Assembly (NCBI RefSeq): GCF_023667495.1
Contig: NZ_JAMOZL010000001.1
Location: forward strand, 558,001-622,000
DNA length: 64,000 bases
DNA from: Dyadobacter sp. MSC1_007
GTDB lineage: Bacteria; Bacteroidota; Bacteroidia; Cytophagales; Spirosomataceae
Direction of reading: 5' to 3'
The notes under the pieces are model-generated. The model worked only from the letters and a program-made list of their open reading frames with translations, was not told the DNA's origin and made no database searches. A program made the translations under genes and the position numbers. This document shows, in pieces, positions 8,611-16,615 of the stretch. Each line of letters opens with the position of its first letter. Within the stretch, counting starts at the first letter, position 1.

Positions 8611-9222
8611 TCAAAGAAAAAGTACCAGAAGTGGCGCCAGCAGATGACTTACGGGGTGAATATGCTGTTTCAATGCAGTGATGGCCTTGAAAAGCAGATT
8701 GGCGACTGATTGCCGGTTGACCTGCATCAAATCGGCGATCTGTTCGTTGTCCATTCCTTCGAAATATTTTAGGAAAACGGCCTCTTTTTGGCGGCGGGGA
8801 AGCTCTTCGATGGCTGTACGGACTTTTGCCTGGTTTTCGGTCAGCCGCTCTTTACTTTCGATCTCCGTCTCGACGGTTTGATAATCTGAAAGGTGTTCCG
8901 CTTCGTCGATGTCCAGGAACGGGTGTGCCGCATTGTTTCTCCTGAACTCCTGCATGAGCTGGTTACGTAGTGCTTTCAGGAAATAAATGGTAACAAACTG
9001 TATATTGATATTTTGTCGTCTTTCCCAAATATGGATCATTAAATCCTGAATGGCATCTTTAACAAATTCGCGGTCAGAAGTGAAGTTGGAGGCGTAGTTG
9101 AACAGGGTCCGATATTGCTTGTCCGCGAGCTGACAGAACGCCAGACTATCCCCTTGCTGGGACTGGTGCCAGAGATTGAGAAGAACGATATTCTCTTCGG
9201 CGATGCGTTGTCTCTTGTTCAA
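8611..9222 (-). CDS. ECF-type RNA polymerase sigma factor with TTG start
   Basis: The protein has 203 residues. Region 2 includes ADKQYRTLFNYASNFTSDREFVKDAIQDLMIHIWERR and KALRNQLMQEFRRNN; region 4 has ELPRRQKEAVFLKYFEGMDNEQIADLMQVNRQSVANLLFKAI. An in-frame TAA lies just upstream and the first internal ATG falls inside region 2, so translation must begin near the TTG at 9220-9222. The C-terminus ends with a hydrophobic tail (HLLAPLLVLFL). It probably directs the SusCD genes at 1-4480 through the FecR protein at 4683, although three unrelated genes now separate them. Confidence 0.88.
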   Translation of the reverse strand: MNKRQRIAEENIVLLNLWHQSQQGDSLAFCQLADKQYRTLFNYASNFTSDREFVKDAIQDLMIHIWERRQNINIQFVTIYFLKALRNQLMQEFRRNNAAHPFLDIDEAEHLSDYQTVETEIESKERLTENQAKVRTAIEELPRRQKEAVFLKYFEGMDNEQIADLMQVNRQSVANLLFKAITALKQHIHPVSHLLAPLLVLFL

Positions 9223-9344
9223 ATCTTATCGGGTCAGCTGAACAAATTAACTGTTAAATCACGTGAATCTAAAATTTAAATCCGACTTTATTTTTAGTGA
9301 GCGAATTTAATGCGGAAGAATTGGATTATTCCGAAATTAGGTTT

Positions 9345-9597
9345 GGGGGAGGGGAGGAAAGGGGGGAAGGAGAAGGGACGAAGGGAGGAGAGGGACGAGG
9401 GAGGAGGGGGACGAAAGGGCAATAGCAGAGGCAGAGCAAGCCGGTCCTATCCTCCTTGTTCCAAATTTCCCCTTCTCCATCCTCCTTTCTCCCTTTTTTA
9501 TTTCCTTGTTCCCCCTTCTCCTTCCTCCATCTTCCCTTTTTCCCTTCCTCCATCCACCCTTTCCTTCCTTCCTCCCTCCTCCCTTTCCTCCTCTCGT
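9345..9597. repeat. Strand-asymmetric purine tract followed by pyrimidine tract
   Basis: Positions 9345-9419 are almost wholly purine on the plus strand (only three C). After a mixed linker, 9467-9597 is almost wholly pyrimidine, built from degenerate CTTCCTCC/CCTTCTCC-like units. The two arms are roughly complementary in composition and could fold back on each other, and each could form triplex DNA. The pyrimidine arm ends exactly at the stop codon of the RidA gene (9598). Open frames through it encode only low-complexity sequence. The 375-base gap 9223-9597 holds no other feature that I can see. Confidence 0.7.
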
Positions 9598-10059
9598 CTA
9601 AACGTAAGCAATACAATCAATTTCGACCAGCGAATCGCCTGGTACGCCGCCGTAAACTGCTACGGTGGTGCGGCATGGGGGCTTGCTTCCGAAACGGCCT
9701 TTGTAGGCTTCGTTCATTGCTTTATAGTCGTTCAGGTCGTGGAGGAAAACGCTGCATTTTAGGACTTTTTCCATAGAGGAGCCTGCTTTGATGAGTTCTT
9801 TTTCCAGCTCGTCGAGCACGTGTTTGGTGTGTGCTGTGATGTCACCATCGAAGTGCGCGCCTTTACCTGCCACAAATACCAGATTGTTGAATTTAGTGTG
9901 TCCTGAGAACAGGGGTACATCATTGTACATTACAACATCACCAACTTCTTTCTGAGGAGCAGCTTCTTCTGCTTTTGCCTTCGATGCTACGCCAAGTCCT
10001 GCTACGCCCGCAACGGATGCAAACAGCTTTTTAATAATGGATCTTCTTTCAGATTTCAT
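9598..10059 (-). CDS. RidA-family enamine/imine deaminase with twin-arginine signal
   Basis: The protein has 153 residues from ATG at 10057-10059; longer frames overlap the upstream gene and lack export logic. The N-terminus MKSERRSIIKKLFASVAG followed by a small-residue run to AKA is a good Tat-type signal (RR at 5-6, cleavage near 30). The rest is a single RidA/YjgF fold. The substrate-binding Arg is present (R130 in PCRTTVAV), as are the C-terminal LVEIDCIA with Glu146 and the typical TKHVLDELEKELIKAGSSMEKVLK. RidA hydrolyses reactive 2-aminoacrylate-type intermediates released by PLP enzymes. The operon upstream encodes an exported PLP enzyme (15214-16434), which would explain an exported RidA. 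Confidence 0.88.
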   Translation of the reverse strand: MKSERRSIIKKLFASVAGVAGLGVASKAKAEEAAPQKEVGDVVMYNDVPLFSGHTKFNNLVFVAGKGAHFDGDITAHTKHVLDELEKELIKAGSSMEKVLKCSVFLHDLNDYKAMNEAYKGRFGSKPPCRTTVAVYGGVPGDSLVEIDCIAYV

Positions 10060-10097
10060 AATGGAATGATTAGAGTTATATGTAGAACGAGATGTAA

Positions 10098-11579
10098 TTA
10101 AGAATTTTTTTTCCTGTTTTTCTTTGCCATTTTTTCGTTTGCGGGCAAAGTAATCTTCCATAGGCTGCCGCCAGCTTTGTTTCCGCCCTGTTTGCCGCCA
10201 TATTCAATAATGTATAAAGTGTTGCCAACCAGCAATGCGTCAGTCGGTGCGGTGAAGCTATCGACCAGGCGGGTGGTTTTTACTTTGTAATTGTCAGCCT
10301 TCTTATCGTAGGTCATTTCAAGGTGAAGCAAGTCCTTTCCTTGTCTGCGCAGCGGGTTAGGATTTACTGCACCATTCCTCGAACCGCCGGTATAGCGGAT
10401 CACAAATCCGTCGCCTGTGAGGTCTTTACCCAATGCATTGTGGGTGTCGAAAAACAAGCCGAGCGGCGACGAATGAGCATTGAATGTACCTACTGTTACA
10501 CCGGTCGTGTCGCCATCCATGACCACGCCGGTTTTTCTGTCGCGGTACTCGTTGGCATCGGGGCCCATGTTTTGCACTGCAGGTGTGAAATTCACGCCTG
10601 CTGGCCGTTTCGGGAAATCCGGGTCGTTATGGAAGTACTTCATCAGGTATGCAAATGCAAACTTGCTCAGGAATGGGTCTTTTTCCGGATCTGGCTGGAA
10701 ATCAGGGTATTGTTGCGGGTTGTCGATGCCGCCCATGACCCATGGAAATCCGTAGTGATGGCCCTTCCTAACCCAGAACATGTCTTCCGGGTGGTCGTAG
10801 TCGCCGGAGTTCGATACTGCAAAGAGGTTTCCCTTGGCATCAAAAGCCATATCATACGCATTCCGGATGCCTTCGGCGAAAAGATAGCCGTCTGCCTTCA
10901 TTTTGGCAACGTCCGTCGAAAGCAGAAGGTCTTGGGAATTAATGGGAAAACGGAAAATGTTGGCTGTCAGCGCATTGTCACGTGCATTCGGGTATTCGCC
11001 GCCATTGTCCTGAACCTCGCCATGATCGGTACGTGCTCCCGTATTGACGTAAATATACTTCCCATCCGGACTAATCTCCAGCGCGTTCCAGCCATGGTCG
11101 AAAGTGGTTTTATTGGCACCGTATTCGACCGTGTTAAAAACAACCGCCATTTCAGGTTTTTCAACACCCTCCTTCATTTCATACCGGACCATCCGGCCTT
11201 TGTTGCCTTTATTATTGTTAACGCTCACATTGCCAGCCAGGAAAAGGGTGTTGCCGTGGAAAGCTGCACCCTGTAAGCGCGGGATACCGTGGTCTTCGAC
11301 GGTCAGCAGCTTTTTGCTTTCAGGCTTGCCATCTACCATGACGATTTTCAGTACATCCCCGAAAAATGTGGTATAGTAGATTTCGCCGGTTACCGGATGC
11401 TGGATGAGGCGGACGGCTTCCGGCTCGACTTTCATGTACTGTTCTACGGTAATGTCGTCGCGAAGTGCTTTTGGAGTGGAAGTCGTTACTTCCCTTTGTT
11501 GTCCGAATACCTGGACAGTCATGCCCAACGCAAGGATTGAGGTGAATCCGGATTTAATGATGCGGCTAAAATGTAACAT
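10098..11579 (-). CDS. Exported glucose/sorbosone dehydrogenase-like beta-propeller
   Basis: The protein has 493 residues. A signal peptide (GFTSILALGMTVQVFGQ) precedes a six-bladed propeller of the GSDH type (VRLIQHPVTGEIYYTTFFGDVLKI; GWNALEISPDGKYIYVNTGAR; MAFDAKGNLFAVSNSGDYDHPEDMFWVRKGHHYGFP). The GARTDHG and HHYGFPWVMGG segments are the usual cofactor/substrate region of PQQ-type sorbosone dehydrogenases. Bound cofactor cannot be confirmed from sequence. It is expected to oxidise a sugar or aldehyde in the periplasm and pass electrons to cytochrome c. A separate cytochrome c gene lies 22 bases upstream in the operon (11602-12033). The sequence before its ATG contains CCCCTTAACC, the leader motif seen across this window. 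Confidence 0.85.
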   Translation of the reverse strand: MLHFSRIIKSGFTSILALGMTVQVFGQQREVTTSTPKALRDDITVEQYMKVEPEAVRLIQHPVTGEIYYTTFFGDVLKIVMVDGKPESKKLLTVEDHGIPRLQGAAFHGNTLFLAGNVSVNNNKGNKGRMVRYEMKEGVEKPEMAVVFNTVEYGANKTTFDHGWNALEISPDGKYIYVNTGARTDHGEVQDNGGEYPNARDNALTANIFRFPINSQDLLLSTDVAKMKADGYLFAEGIRNAYDMAFDAKGNLFAVSNSGDYDHPEDMFWVRKGHHYGFPWVMGGIDNPQQYPDFQPDPEKDPFLSKFAFAYLMKYFHNDPDFPKRPAGVNFTPAVQNMGPDANEYRDRKTGVVMDGDTTGVTVGTFNAHSSPLGLFFDTHNALGKDLTGDGFVIRYTGGSRNGAVNPNPLRRQGKDLLHLEMTYDKKADNYKVKTTRLVDSFTAPTDALLVGNTLYIIEYGGKQGGNKAGGSLWKITLPANEKMAKKNRKKNS

Positions 11580-11601
11580 ATAAGGTTAAGGGGTCTAGGA
11601 T

Positions 11602-12033
11602 TTATTCGGTTTTGCCTAAATGCCGGATGTATGCCACCAGTTGCCATCTCTGTTCTGCAGTGAACACATCCTGGAACGGCGGCATGTTGCCTCTGCCGTT
11701 CGAGATTTTCCAGAAAATAGCGCCGTCACTCTGCGCTTTTACAAGAGTGTCATGAAAGTTGGCTGGTTTTTGTCCCAATGCACCGCCTGCTGCGCCATCG
11801 CCATAACCAGATTCTCCATGACAGGATGCGCAATACAGGGTGAAGAGTTCTTCGCCTTGGGCCAGTGTCAGCGGTTCCTCATGAAAAGGGCTTTTAAGCG
11901 TGTCGGCCCAGGCCGGCGCTTTCCAGGGTTCCTGACTGGTTCCACGGTCAAAATGGCCTTTTCCGGAAAACCCGGCAAGGCCTATTCCGGAAAGGACGAT
12001 GAAGCTTGCTGCTAGAAATTTATGGCTATGCAT
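11602..12033 (-). CDS. Exported mono-haem c-type cytochrome
   Basis: The protein has 143 residues. An N-terminal hydrophobic signal (HKFLAASFIVLSGIGLAGF) is followed by one haem-binding motif CASCH at 68-72. The probable axial methionine is M117 in NGRGNMPPF, and the closing helix is QRWQLVAYIRHLG, as in class I cytochromes. It lies between two dehydrogenase genes and is the likely soluble or lipid-attached electron acceptor for them, feeding the respiratory chain. Confidence 0.9.
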   Translation of the reverse strand: MHSHKFLAASFIVLSGIGLAGFSGKGHFDRGTSQEPWKAPAWADTLKSPFHEEPLTLAQGEELFTLYCASCHGESGYGDGAAGGALGQKPANFHDTLVKAQSDGAIFWKISNGRGNMPPFQDVFTAEQRWQLVAYIRHLGKTE

Positions 12034-12157
12034 TAATTAACAGAAATGGTGATGGATTACTTTGCCACTCGCCCCCCGACCCCTTTAAAGGAACACTCAA
12101 TTGCCGGAGAGTAATATCCACTTAAACGGGGCCGGAAGGAGAATGGCTTAATGTCTG

Positions 12158-13882
12158 TTATTCGATTGATGCCCTTACTTTGGTTACTTCTTCCGTTGTA
12201 ACGGGGCCTGCATTATTTCCGAAATTGGTCCTGATATGGGTCAATACCTCTGAAATTTCTTCGTCTTTCAGGAAGCTGTGCTGCGGCATTACATTGTTAT
12301 ACGATTGCCCTTTCACTTCGATAGGTCCTTCCAGTCCTTTCAACAATATCTTAATCAGCCTATCCTTGTCACCAGTCACCCAGTCCGCGCCGGCCAGTGG
12401 CGGGAAACGCTGGGAGTCGCCCATGCCATTGCGCTGGTGGCAGGCAGAGCAATACACGCCATATACTTTTCCTCCGGCAACAGGTTTGTCTTTGTCCAGG
12501 TTGTCATTTACAAAATCGGGCGTGCGGATGTGCGACATGGTTTTCCGCTTTTCCATTTTGGCAAGGGCCGATTTTGCAAACTTCTTCTTGCCCTTGTAGG
12601 TTACCTTCCAGATTTTGCCTTTCTCTGTTTCCGCAATGTAGATGGCTCCATCAGGGCCCATCGCGATGCCCATCGGGCGATATACGGCGTCGCTCGTGTT
12701 TACAATCGGATCCACACCGGCAAATCCATCGGCGAATATCTCGTAATCACCGGCTAGTTGTCCGTTTTTAAAAGGTACAAACCCAATGAAATAGCTCGAT
12801 TGCGGATAGGGCGCCCGGTTAGTCGAGCCGTGGAATGCGATAAATGAGCCGTTTTTATAATGTTCCGGAAATTGGCTGCCCTGGTAAAACAGAATGTCGT
12901 TTGGCGCCCAATGTCCGGGAAAACCGATCAGAGGCTTCTCGTATTGGTCACATTGTCCTACGATCTTGCCATCACCTCCATATTCGGGGTTCAGTACTTT
13001 TTTGGACTGCATTTGGTCCCAATAGCAATACGGCCAGCCGGCGTGAGTGCCTTCTTTTATCCTTAAAAACTCTTCAGAAGGCAGCAACGCACTTTGCCAG
13101 CCATTGTAAAGCTGTGGCCAGAGGCGCAGCAGGTCGTCACGGCCGTGCTGTACTGCATATAAATTGTTGTCCGCAAAATTCCAGTCCAATGCCACCACAC
13201 TCCGCAAACCGGTGGCAAACTTCGTCCCGTCTTTTTGTAACTGACCTGTCTTGTTCGCATCGAACTTCCAGATGCCGCCATGATCTTCCAGAATAGGGCA
13301 GGGATCCATTCCCTTGGCCCCCGGTGTGCGGTTTTGGTCCTGGCAGGCATTGGAATTAGCCCCGAAAGGCACATACATGAAACCTTTGTCATCAAATGTG
13401 ACCGGTTTGGCAATGTGCTCATGCATTCCGTGCGCGTGATCGTCTGTAAGGATCACCTCTTCGGGACTGTCGGGAACGAGCTGGCCGGGCGTTAATTTAT
13501 AACGGTACACCACCAGCTCGGAGCTGAAATAAAGGTATCCTTTATAGATCCGCATGGCAGTTCCGTAAGCGCGTTCTCTGGCGGCACCTCCAAAGCGTTT
13601 GATAATATCCGCACGACCGTCTTTATTAGTATCGCGCAAAGCAATCACCGACTCTCCTTTGTTGGCGAAGCGTGCTTTTACATAGATGTCGCCATTATCG
13701 TTCACTGCAATGTGCCTCGCACGACCGGGAAGGCTATCCACGACCACCGTCGCTTCAAAACCATCAGGCAAAAACAAGCCGCCATTCTTATCATTAACAG
13801 GCAGTTCCTGATCTGAATGCTGCGTAAACCCCAATGCAAACAGCATCAGAAGCGAAGCAGACCATTTTATACGTTTGTTCAT
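12158..13882 (-). CDS. Sorbosone dehydrogenase-like propeller fused to C-terminal cytochrome c
   Basis: The protein has 574 residues. A short signal (ASLLMLFALGFTQ) leads into a GSDH-type propeller (LFLPDGFEATVVVDSLPGRARHIAVNDNGDIYVKAR; HGMHEHIAKPVTFDDKGFMYVPFGANSNACQD; YRPMGIAMGPDGAIYIAETEKGKIWKVTY). After a basic linker (about 430-450) there is a cytochrome c domain with CSACH at 478-482 and probable axial M532 (NNVMPQHSF). The fusion lets electrons pass within the protein from sugar oxidation to haem. Its downstream neighbours are a separate cytochrome c and a second propeller dehydrogenase. The upstream neighbour, 31 bases away, is the amidohydrolase. The substrate may be a sugar-acid or aldehyde released by the preceding enzymes; that is inference. 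Confidence 0.88.
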   Translation of the reverse strand: MNKRIKWSASLLMLFALGFTQHSDQELPVNDKNGGLFLPDGFEATVVVDSLPGRARHIAVNDNGDIYVKARFANKGESVIALRDTNKDGRADIIKRFGGAARERAYGTAMRIYKGYLYFSSELVVYRYKLTPGQLVPDSPEEVILTDDHAHGMHEHIAKPVTFDDKGFMYVPFGANSNACQDQNRTPGAKGMDPCPILEDHGGIWKFDANKTGQLQKDGTKFATGLRSVVALDWNFADNNLYAVQHGRDDLLRLWPQLYNGWQSALLPSEEFLRIKEGTHAGWPYCYWDQMQSKKVLNPEYGGDGKIVGQCDQYEKPLIGFPGHWAPNDILFYQGSQFPEHYKNGSFIAFHGSTNRAPYPQSSYFIGFVPFKNGQLAGDYEIFADGFAGVDPIVNTSDAVYRPMGIAMGPDGAIYIAETEKGKIWKVTYKGKKKFAKSALAKMEKRKTMSHIRTPDFVNDNLDKDKPVAGGKVYGVYCSACHQRNGMGDSQRFPPLAGADWVTGDKDRLIKILLKGLEGPIEVKGQSYNNVMPQHSFLKDEEISEVLTHIRTNFGNNAGPVTTEEVTKVRASIE

Positions 13883-13913
13883 AGATTTAACAAGAGAGGT
13901 TTAGGGAGACTGC

Positions 13914-15164
13914 CTACTTCAAATATATCGGCGTCGTAATGCCATTTAAGTCATAGACGATTTTGCCGCCCATGACAGTGAGTTCGCATTCGAGTTTTTC
14001 TTTGCCTTCGACTTTATAGCCGGTTTTATCATAAAAGCCAAAATTGCCTTTGCGCATTGAGAACACTGCCACATCGGCAATGGCCCCTTCGGAAATGTGG
14101 CCCAGCTGTTCACGGTGGATCACTTTTGCCGGCTCCCAGGTGCTGGCTTTGATCACTGCCGGCAAATCCATGCCCATATTATAGAATTTCGACATAATAC
14201 TCAGCATATCCTTCATGGAGCCGTTCATACTGCCCGTATGAAGGTCGGTACTGATGGTGGTGGGTAGAAAACCGGCTTTGATGGCCGGGATAGCCTGCGA
14301 ATAATTGAAGCTTGCGCCACCATATCCCACATCGAAAACAATGCCTCTTTTCCTGGCTTCGAATGCGAATGGTTTCACTTTTTGCGTGGCTTCATCCACA
14401 ATCGTTTCCCTGATATTGCCTTCCAGTAAAGTGTAAGCATGTGTATAAATGTCGCCGGGGCGCAGGTGTTTCATGAAAAGTTCTTCAAGCGGCAACGGCG
14501 GGGTACTGCCTCCGAAATCGACCATAACCGGCATATTAGCCATTTTTCCTGCTTTTACAGCGTTGTCGACAGGCTTCCAGTCCTTTCCCTGGAAATGCGC
14601 TACTTTGAAACCGACCACATCATTACGGTTTTTTATCGCGACGCCTGCGGCCAGGTTAGGGTCCATATCGGCCGTGTCCTGCTCCCAGTTGCCACCGCGC
14701 ATCCCTTGTCCAACGATGTTCAGGAAAGAGAGTACCCGGGTTTTAGAACTAAAAATTACATTGCTTTTAAATTCTGAAAAAGAATCCCAGCCTGCACCAC
14801 CTGCATCCACGATCGTAGTCACACCTACGCGGAAAGTGAAACCGTCGGGCGGTAACGCCACCAAACCATTACTGAGGTAATGGTTTGGCTCGGTACCGAA
14901 AAACACATGTCCATGAATATCGATCAATCCTGGCGTTACATACATTCCTTTGGCGTCCACGACTTGCCGGGCTTCCTTGGGATCGATGTCTTTGGCGACC
15001 TTTTTGATCTTCCCTTCGAAAATACCAACATCCATAACCTGGTTGATATTGTTTTTGGGATCGATCACCGTGCCGCCTTTGATCAGTATGCTGTACGTCT
15101 GCGCATTGCTAATAACACTTTGCAGGCACACCAGAAAGATGATGAGGATGGACTTATGCTTCAT
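13914..15164 (-). CDS. Exported amidohydrolase/deacetylase-family metallohydrolase
   Basis: The protein has 416 residues with a Sec signal ending in ISNAQ (about 22). The amidohydrolase pattern is complete: NGLVALPPDG and a GLIDIHGHVF metal site (H84, H86), a probable carboxylated Lys (K187 in VVGFKVAHF), H190, a late His in YTHAYTLLEGN and an Asp in TISTDLHTG. It resembles the deacetylase-type amidohydrolases often encoded beside DgaE/SelA-like PLP lyases, whose members act on N-acyl acids. Here the enzyme is exported and lies 49 bases downstream of such a PLP gene, so it probably removes the acyl group before ammonia elimination. Confidence 0.85.
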   Translation of the reverse strand: MKHKSILIIFLVCLQSVISNAQTYSILIKGGTVIDPKNNINQVMDVGIFEGKIKKVAKDIDPKEARQVVDAKGMYVTPGLIDIHGHVFFGTEPNHYLSNGLVALPPDGFTFRVGVTTIVDAGGAGWDSFSEFKSNVIFSSKTRVLSFLNIVGQGMRGGNWEQDTADMDPNLAAGVAIKNRNDVVGFKVAHFQGKDWKPVDNAVKAGKMANMPVMVDFGGSTPPLPLEELFMKHLRPGDIYTHAYTLLEGNIRETIVDEATQKVKPFAFEARKRGIVFDVGYGGASFNYSQAIPAIKAGFLPTTISTDLHTGSMNGSMKDMLSIMSKFYNMGMDLPAVIKASTWEPAKVIHREQLGHISEGAIADVAVFSMRKGNFGFYDKTGYKVEGKEKLECELTVMGGKIVYDLNGITTPIYLK

Positions 15165-15213
15165 CTTACTTTAAAGGGTGGGGTTTAGGAATATTAAATG
15201 GTACTGTACATAT

Positions 15214-16434
15214 TTAAACAACTGCTTTCGACAGTTCTTCTTTCAGTCTGGATGCCACGATTTTCTCTTCTCCCGGTTTGAGCATCCAGGTTGTAATGCT
15301 GAGCGAGTTGTTTTCGCCGGTCATTACTTCAATTGATGGGTCGCCTTTGCGTAAAGTTTCCTGCAAAACCTTAGCAGGCAGGCTCACTTTGGTTGCGTCC
15401 CACGAAATTTTGAGGGTAGGAGTGTGGTTGCCCAGTTCAGGGACCGTTACCTCGGTACTAACCCCTTTTACGCTTTTGGCTGCATTGCCGATATGGGCCA
15501 CGCGGTCTTCCCACATTTTCCACTCTTTTTTGTGGTCCATCTTCACAAAATTGTCGAGTGCGACATACATGCCGAGGATTTCCTCCTTATTGACCTTCAT
15601 ACCGCGTCCGATGGTCGAGCCACGTGGCGGCATGCTGAGCCTTGCTGCCTCGATCAGGTGCTTTTTACCCATGAGGATACCTGCGCTTTGCGGCCCGCGC
15701 ATGGCCTTTCCGCCCGAAACGCACACGAGGTCGAAACCCATATCATTGAATTTCCAGAGGTTTTCCACGGGTGGCACATCCGCAGCCATGTCGATCATGG
15801 TAGGGATCGCATTCTTTTTGCCTATTTCAACAAACTTCTCATGTCCGATCTGCCCTTTGTCCGACTGGATATTGAGGAACCAGAGCATCGCCGTCTTTTC
15901 ATTGATTGCTTTTTCGAGCTCTTCCAGCGTTTCCACCTGGACGATCTTGCAGCCCGTATTGGTGAGGGCGTGCGAGTATCCTATATTATGTCCTTTTTGA
16001 ATAATCACTTCGGATTTCATTCCCGTGCCTTCCAGGTGCGGTAATGCCTCCACTTTTTTCTGGTCTAAGCCGGTGAGCACACCTGCAAGGCCGAGTGTCA
16101 AAGCAGAAAAACAGCCCGCAGTTACTACCGCCGCTTCGGCATGGGTAATGGCGGCGATCTTTTCACCGACTTTCGTCTGCACTTCATCCAGCATCATAAA
16201 ATCTTTGGACGCACCCTGGATGGTGGTAACGACATCGTCCTGCATGAGCGAGCCAGTCATGGCTGTGTAGGTACCCGCTGCATTAATAAAAGTACGGATG
16301 CCTAATTCCTTAGCGAGGTTGCGGGCAGGCGCTTTTGCGATAAGGCTGGCAGTTTCAGCTCCGCCTTGTCCCAAAAACCCACCCAGAAGGGGAAATGTGG
16401 ACAAATGCTTGATTAAATCTCTACGGTTGATCAT
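15214..16434 (-). CDS. Tat-exported SelA/DgaE-like PLP-dependent lyase
   Basis: The protein has 406 residues. The N-terminus MINRRDLIKHLSTFPLLGG has a twin-arginine motif (RR 4-5) followed by a hydrophobic stretch and small residues. The body is the SelA-type fold-type I PLP enzyme: RTFINAAGTYTAMTGS, AAVVTAGCFSALTLGLAGVLTG, Asp215 in TMIDMAADVPP, and the Schiff-base Lys243 in CVSGGKAMRGPQSAG. Family members include selenocysteine synthase and D-glucosaminate-6-phosphate ammonia-lyase. Selenocysteine synthesis is not plausible outside the cytoplasm, so an ammonia-lyase role on an amino acid or amino-sugar acid is preferred. The Tat route suits a cofactor-loaded folded enzyme. A promoter candidate lies just upstream at 16472-16502. 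Confidence 0.85.
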   Translation of the reverse strand: MINRRDLIKHLSTFPLLGGFLGQGGAETASLIAKAPARNLAKELGIRTFINAAGTYTAMTGSLMQDDVVTTIQGASKDFMMLDEVQTKVGEKIAAITHAEAAVVTAGCFSALTLGLAGVLTGLDQKKVEALPHLEGTGMKSEVIIQKGHNIGYSHALTNTGCKIVQVETLEELEKAINEKTAMLWFLNIQSDKGQIGHEKFVEIGKKNAIPTMIDMAADVPPVENLWKFNDMGFDLVCVSGGKAMRGPQSAGILMGKKHLIEAARLSMPPRGSTIGRGMKVNKEEILGMYVALDNFVKMDHKKEWKMWEDRVAHIGNAAKSVKGVSTEVTVPELGNHTPTLKISWDATKVSLPAKVLQETLRKGDPSIEVMTGENNSLSITTWMLKPGEEKIVASRLKEELSKAVV

Positions 16435-16471
16435 AACGGTTAAGGACTGGATGGATTTAGATAAGGGCTCT

Positions 16472-16502
16472 CAAAATTACCTTGACGGTTCAACAGAGCA
16501 AG
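16472..16502 (-). promoter_or_regulatory. Candidate Bacteroidota-type promoter for the catabolic genes
   Basis: On the minus strand CTTG (16499-16502) is followed after 19 bases by TAATTTTG (16472-16479). This matches the -33 TTTG / TAnnTTTG -7 pattern of the major Bacteroidota sigma factor in sequence and spacing. It lies 38 bases upstream of the PLP lyase start and downstream of susD, so it would allow expression of the enzymes apart from susCD. Confidence 0.5.
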
Positions 16503-16615
16503 GATGCATTTTATGCGTGCTAATACTCTGTTTCGTTCGATTATTTTTTAAGTTATTTAAAATTTAAAAAATAAAGTTTGGTCAATGGTAATTTTGAGGC
16601 CTTTTTATTCCGGTT

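Noticed and set aside
9310..9762. Plus-strand open frame of 150 codons across the purine/pyrimidine tract
   Set aside because: Its translation is low-complexity Gly/Arg/Lys then Pro/Ser/Phe, created by the biased DNA, and it runs into the antisense of the RidA gene.
15214..16434. Annotation of the PLP enzyme as selenocysteine synthase (SelA)
   Set aside because: The protein has an export signal, and no selB, selD or tRNA-Sec gene is nearby; the neighbouring amidohydrolase and RidA fit an ammonia-lyase better.
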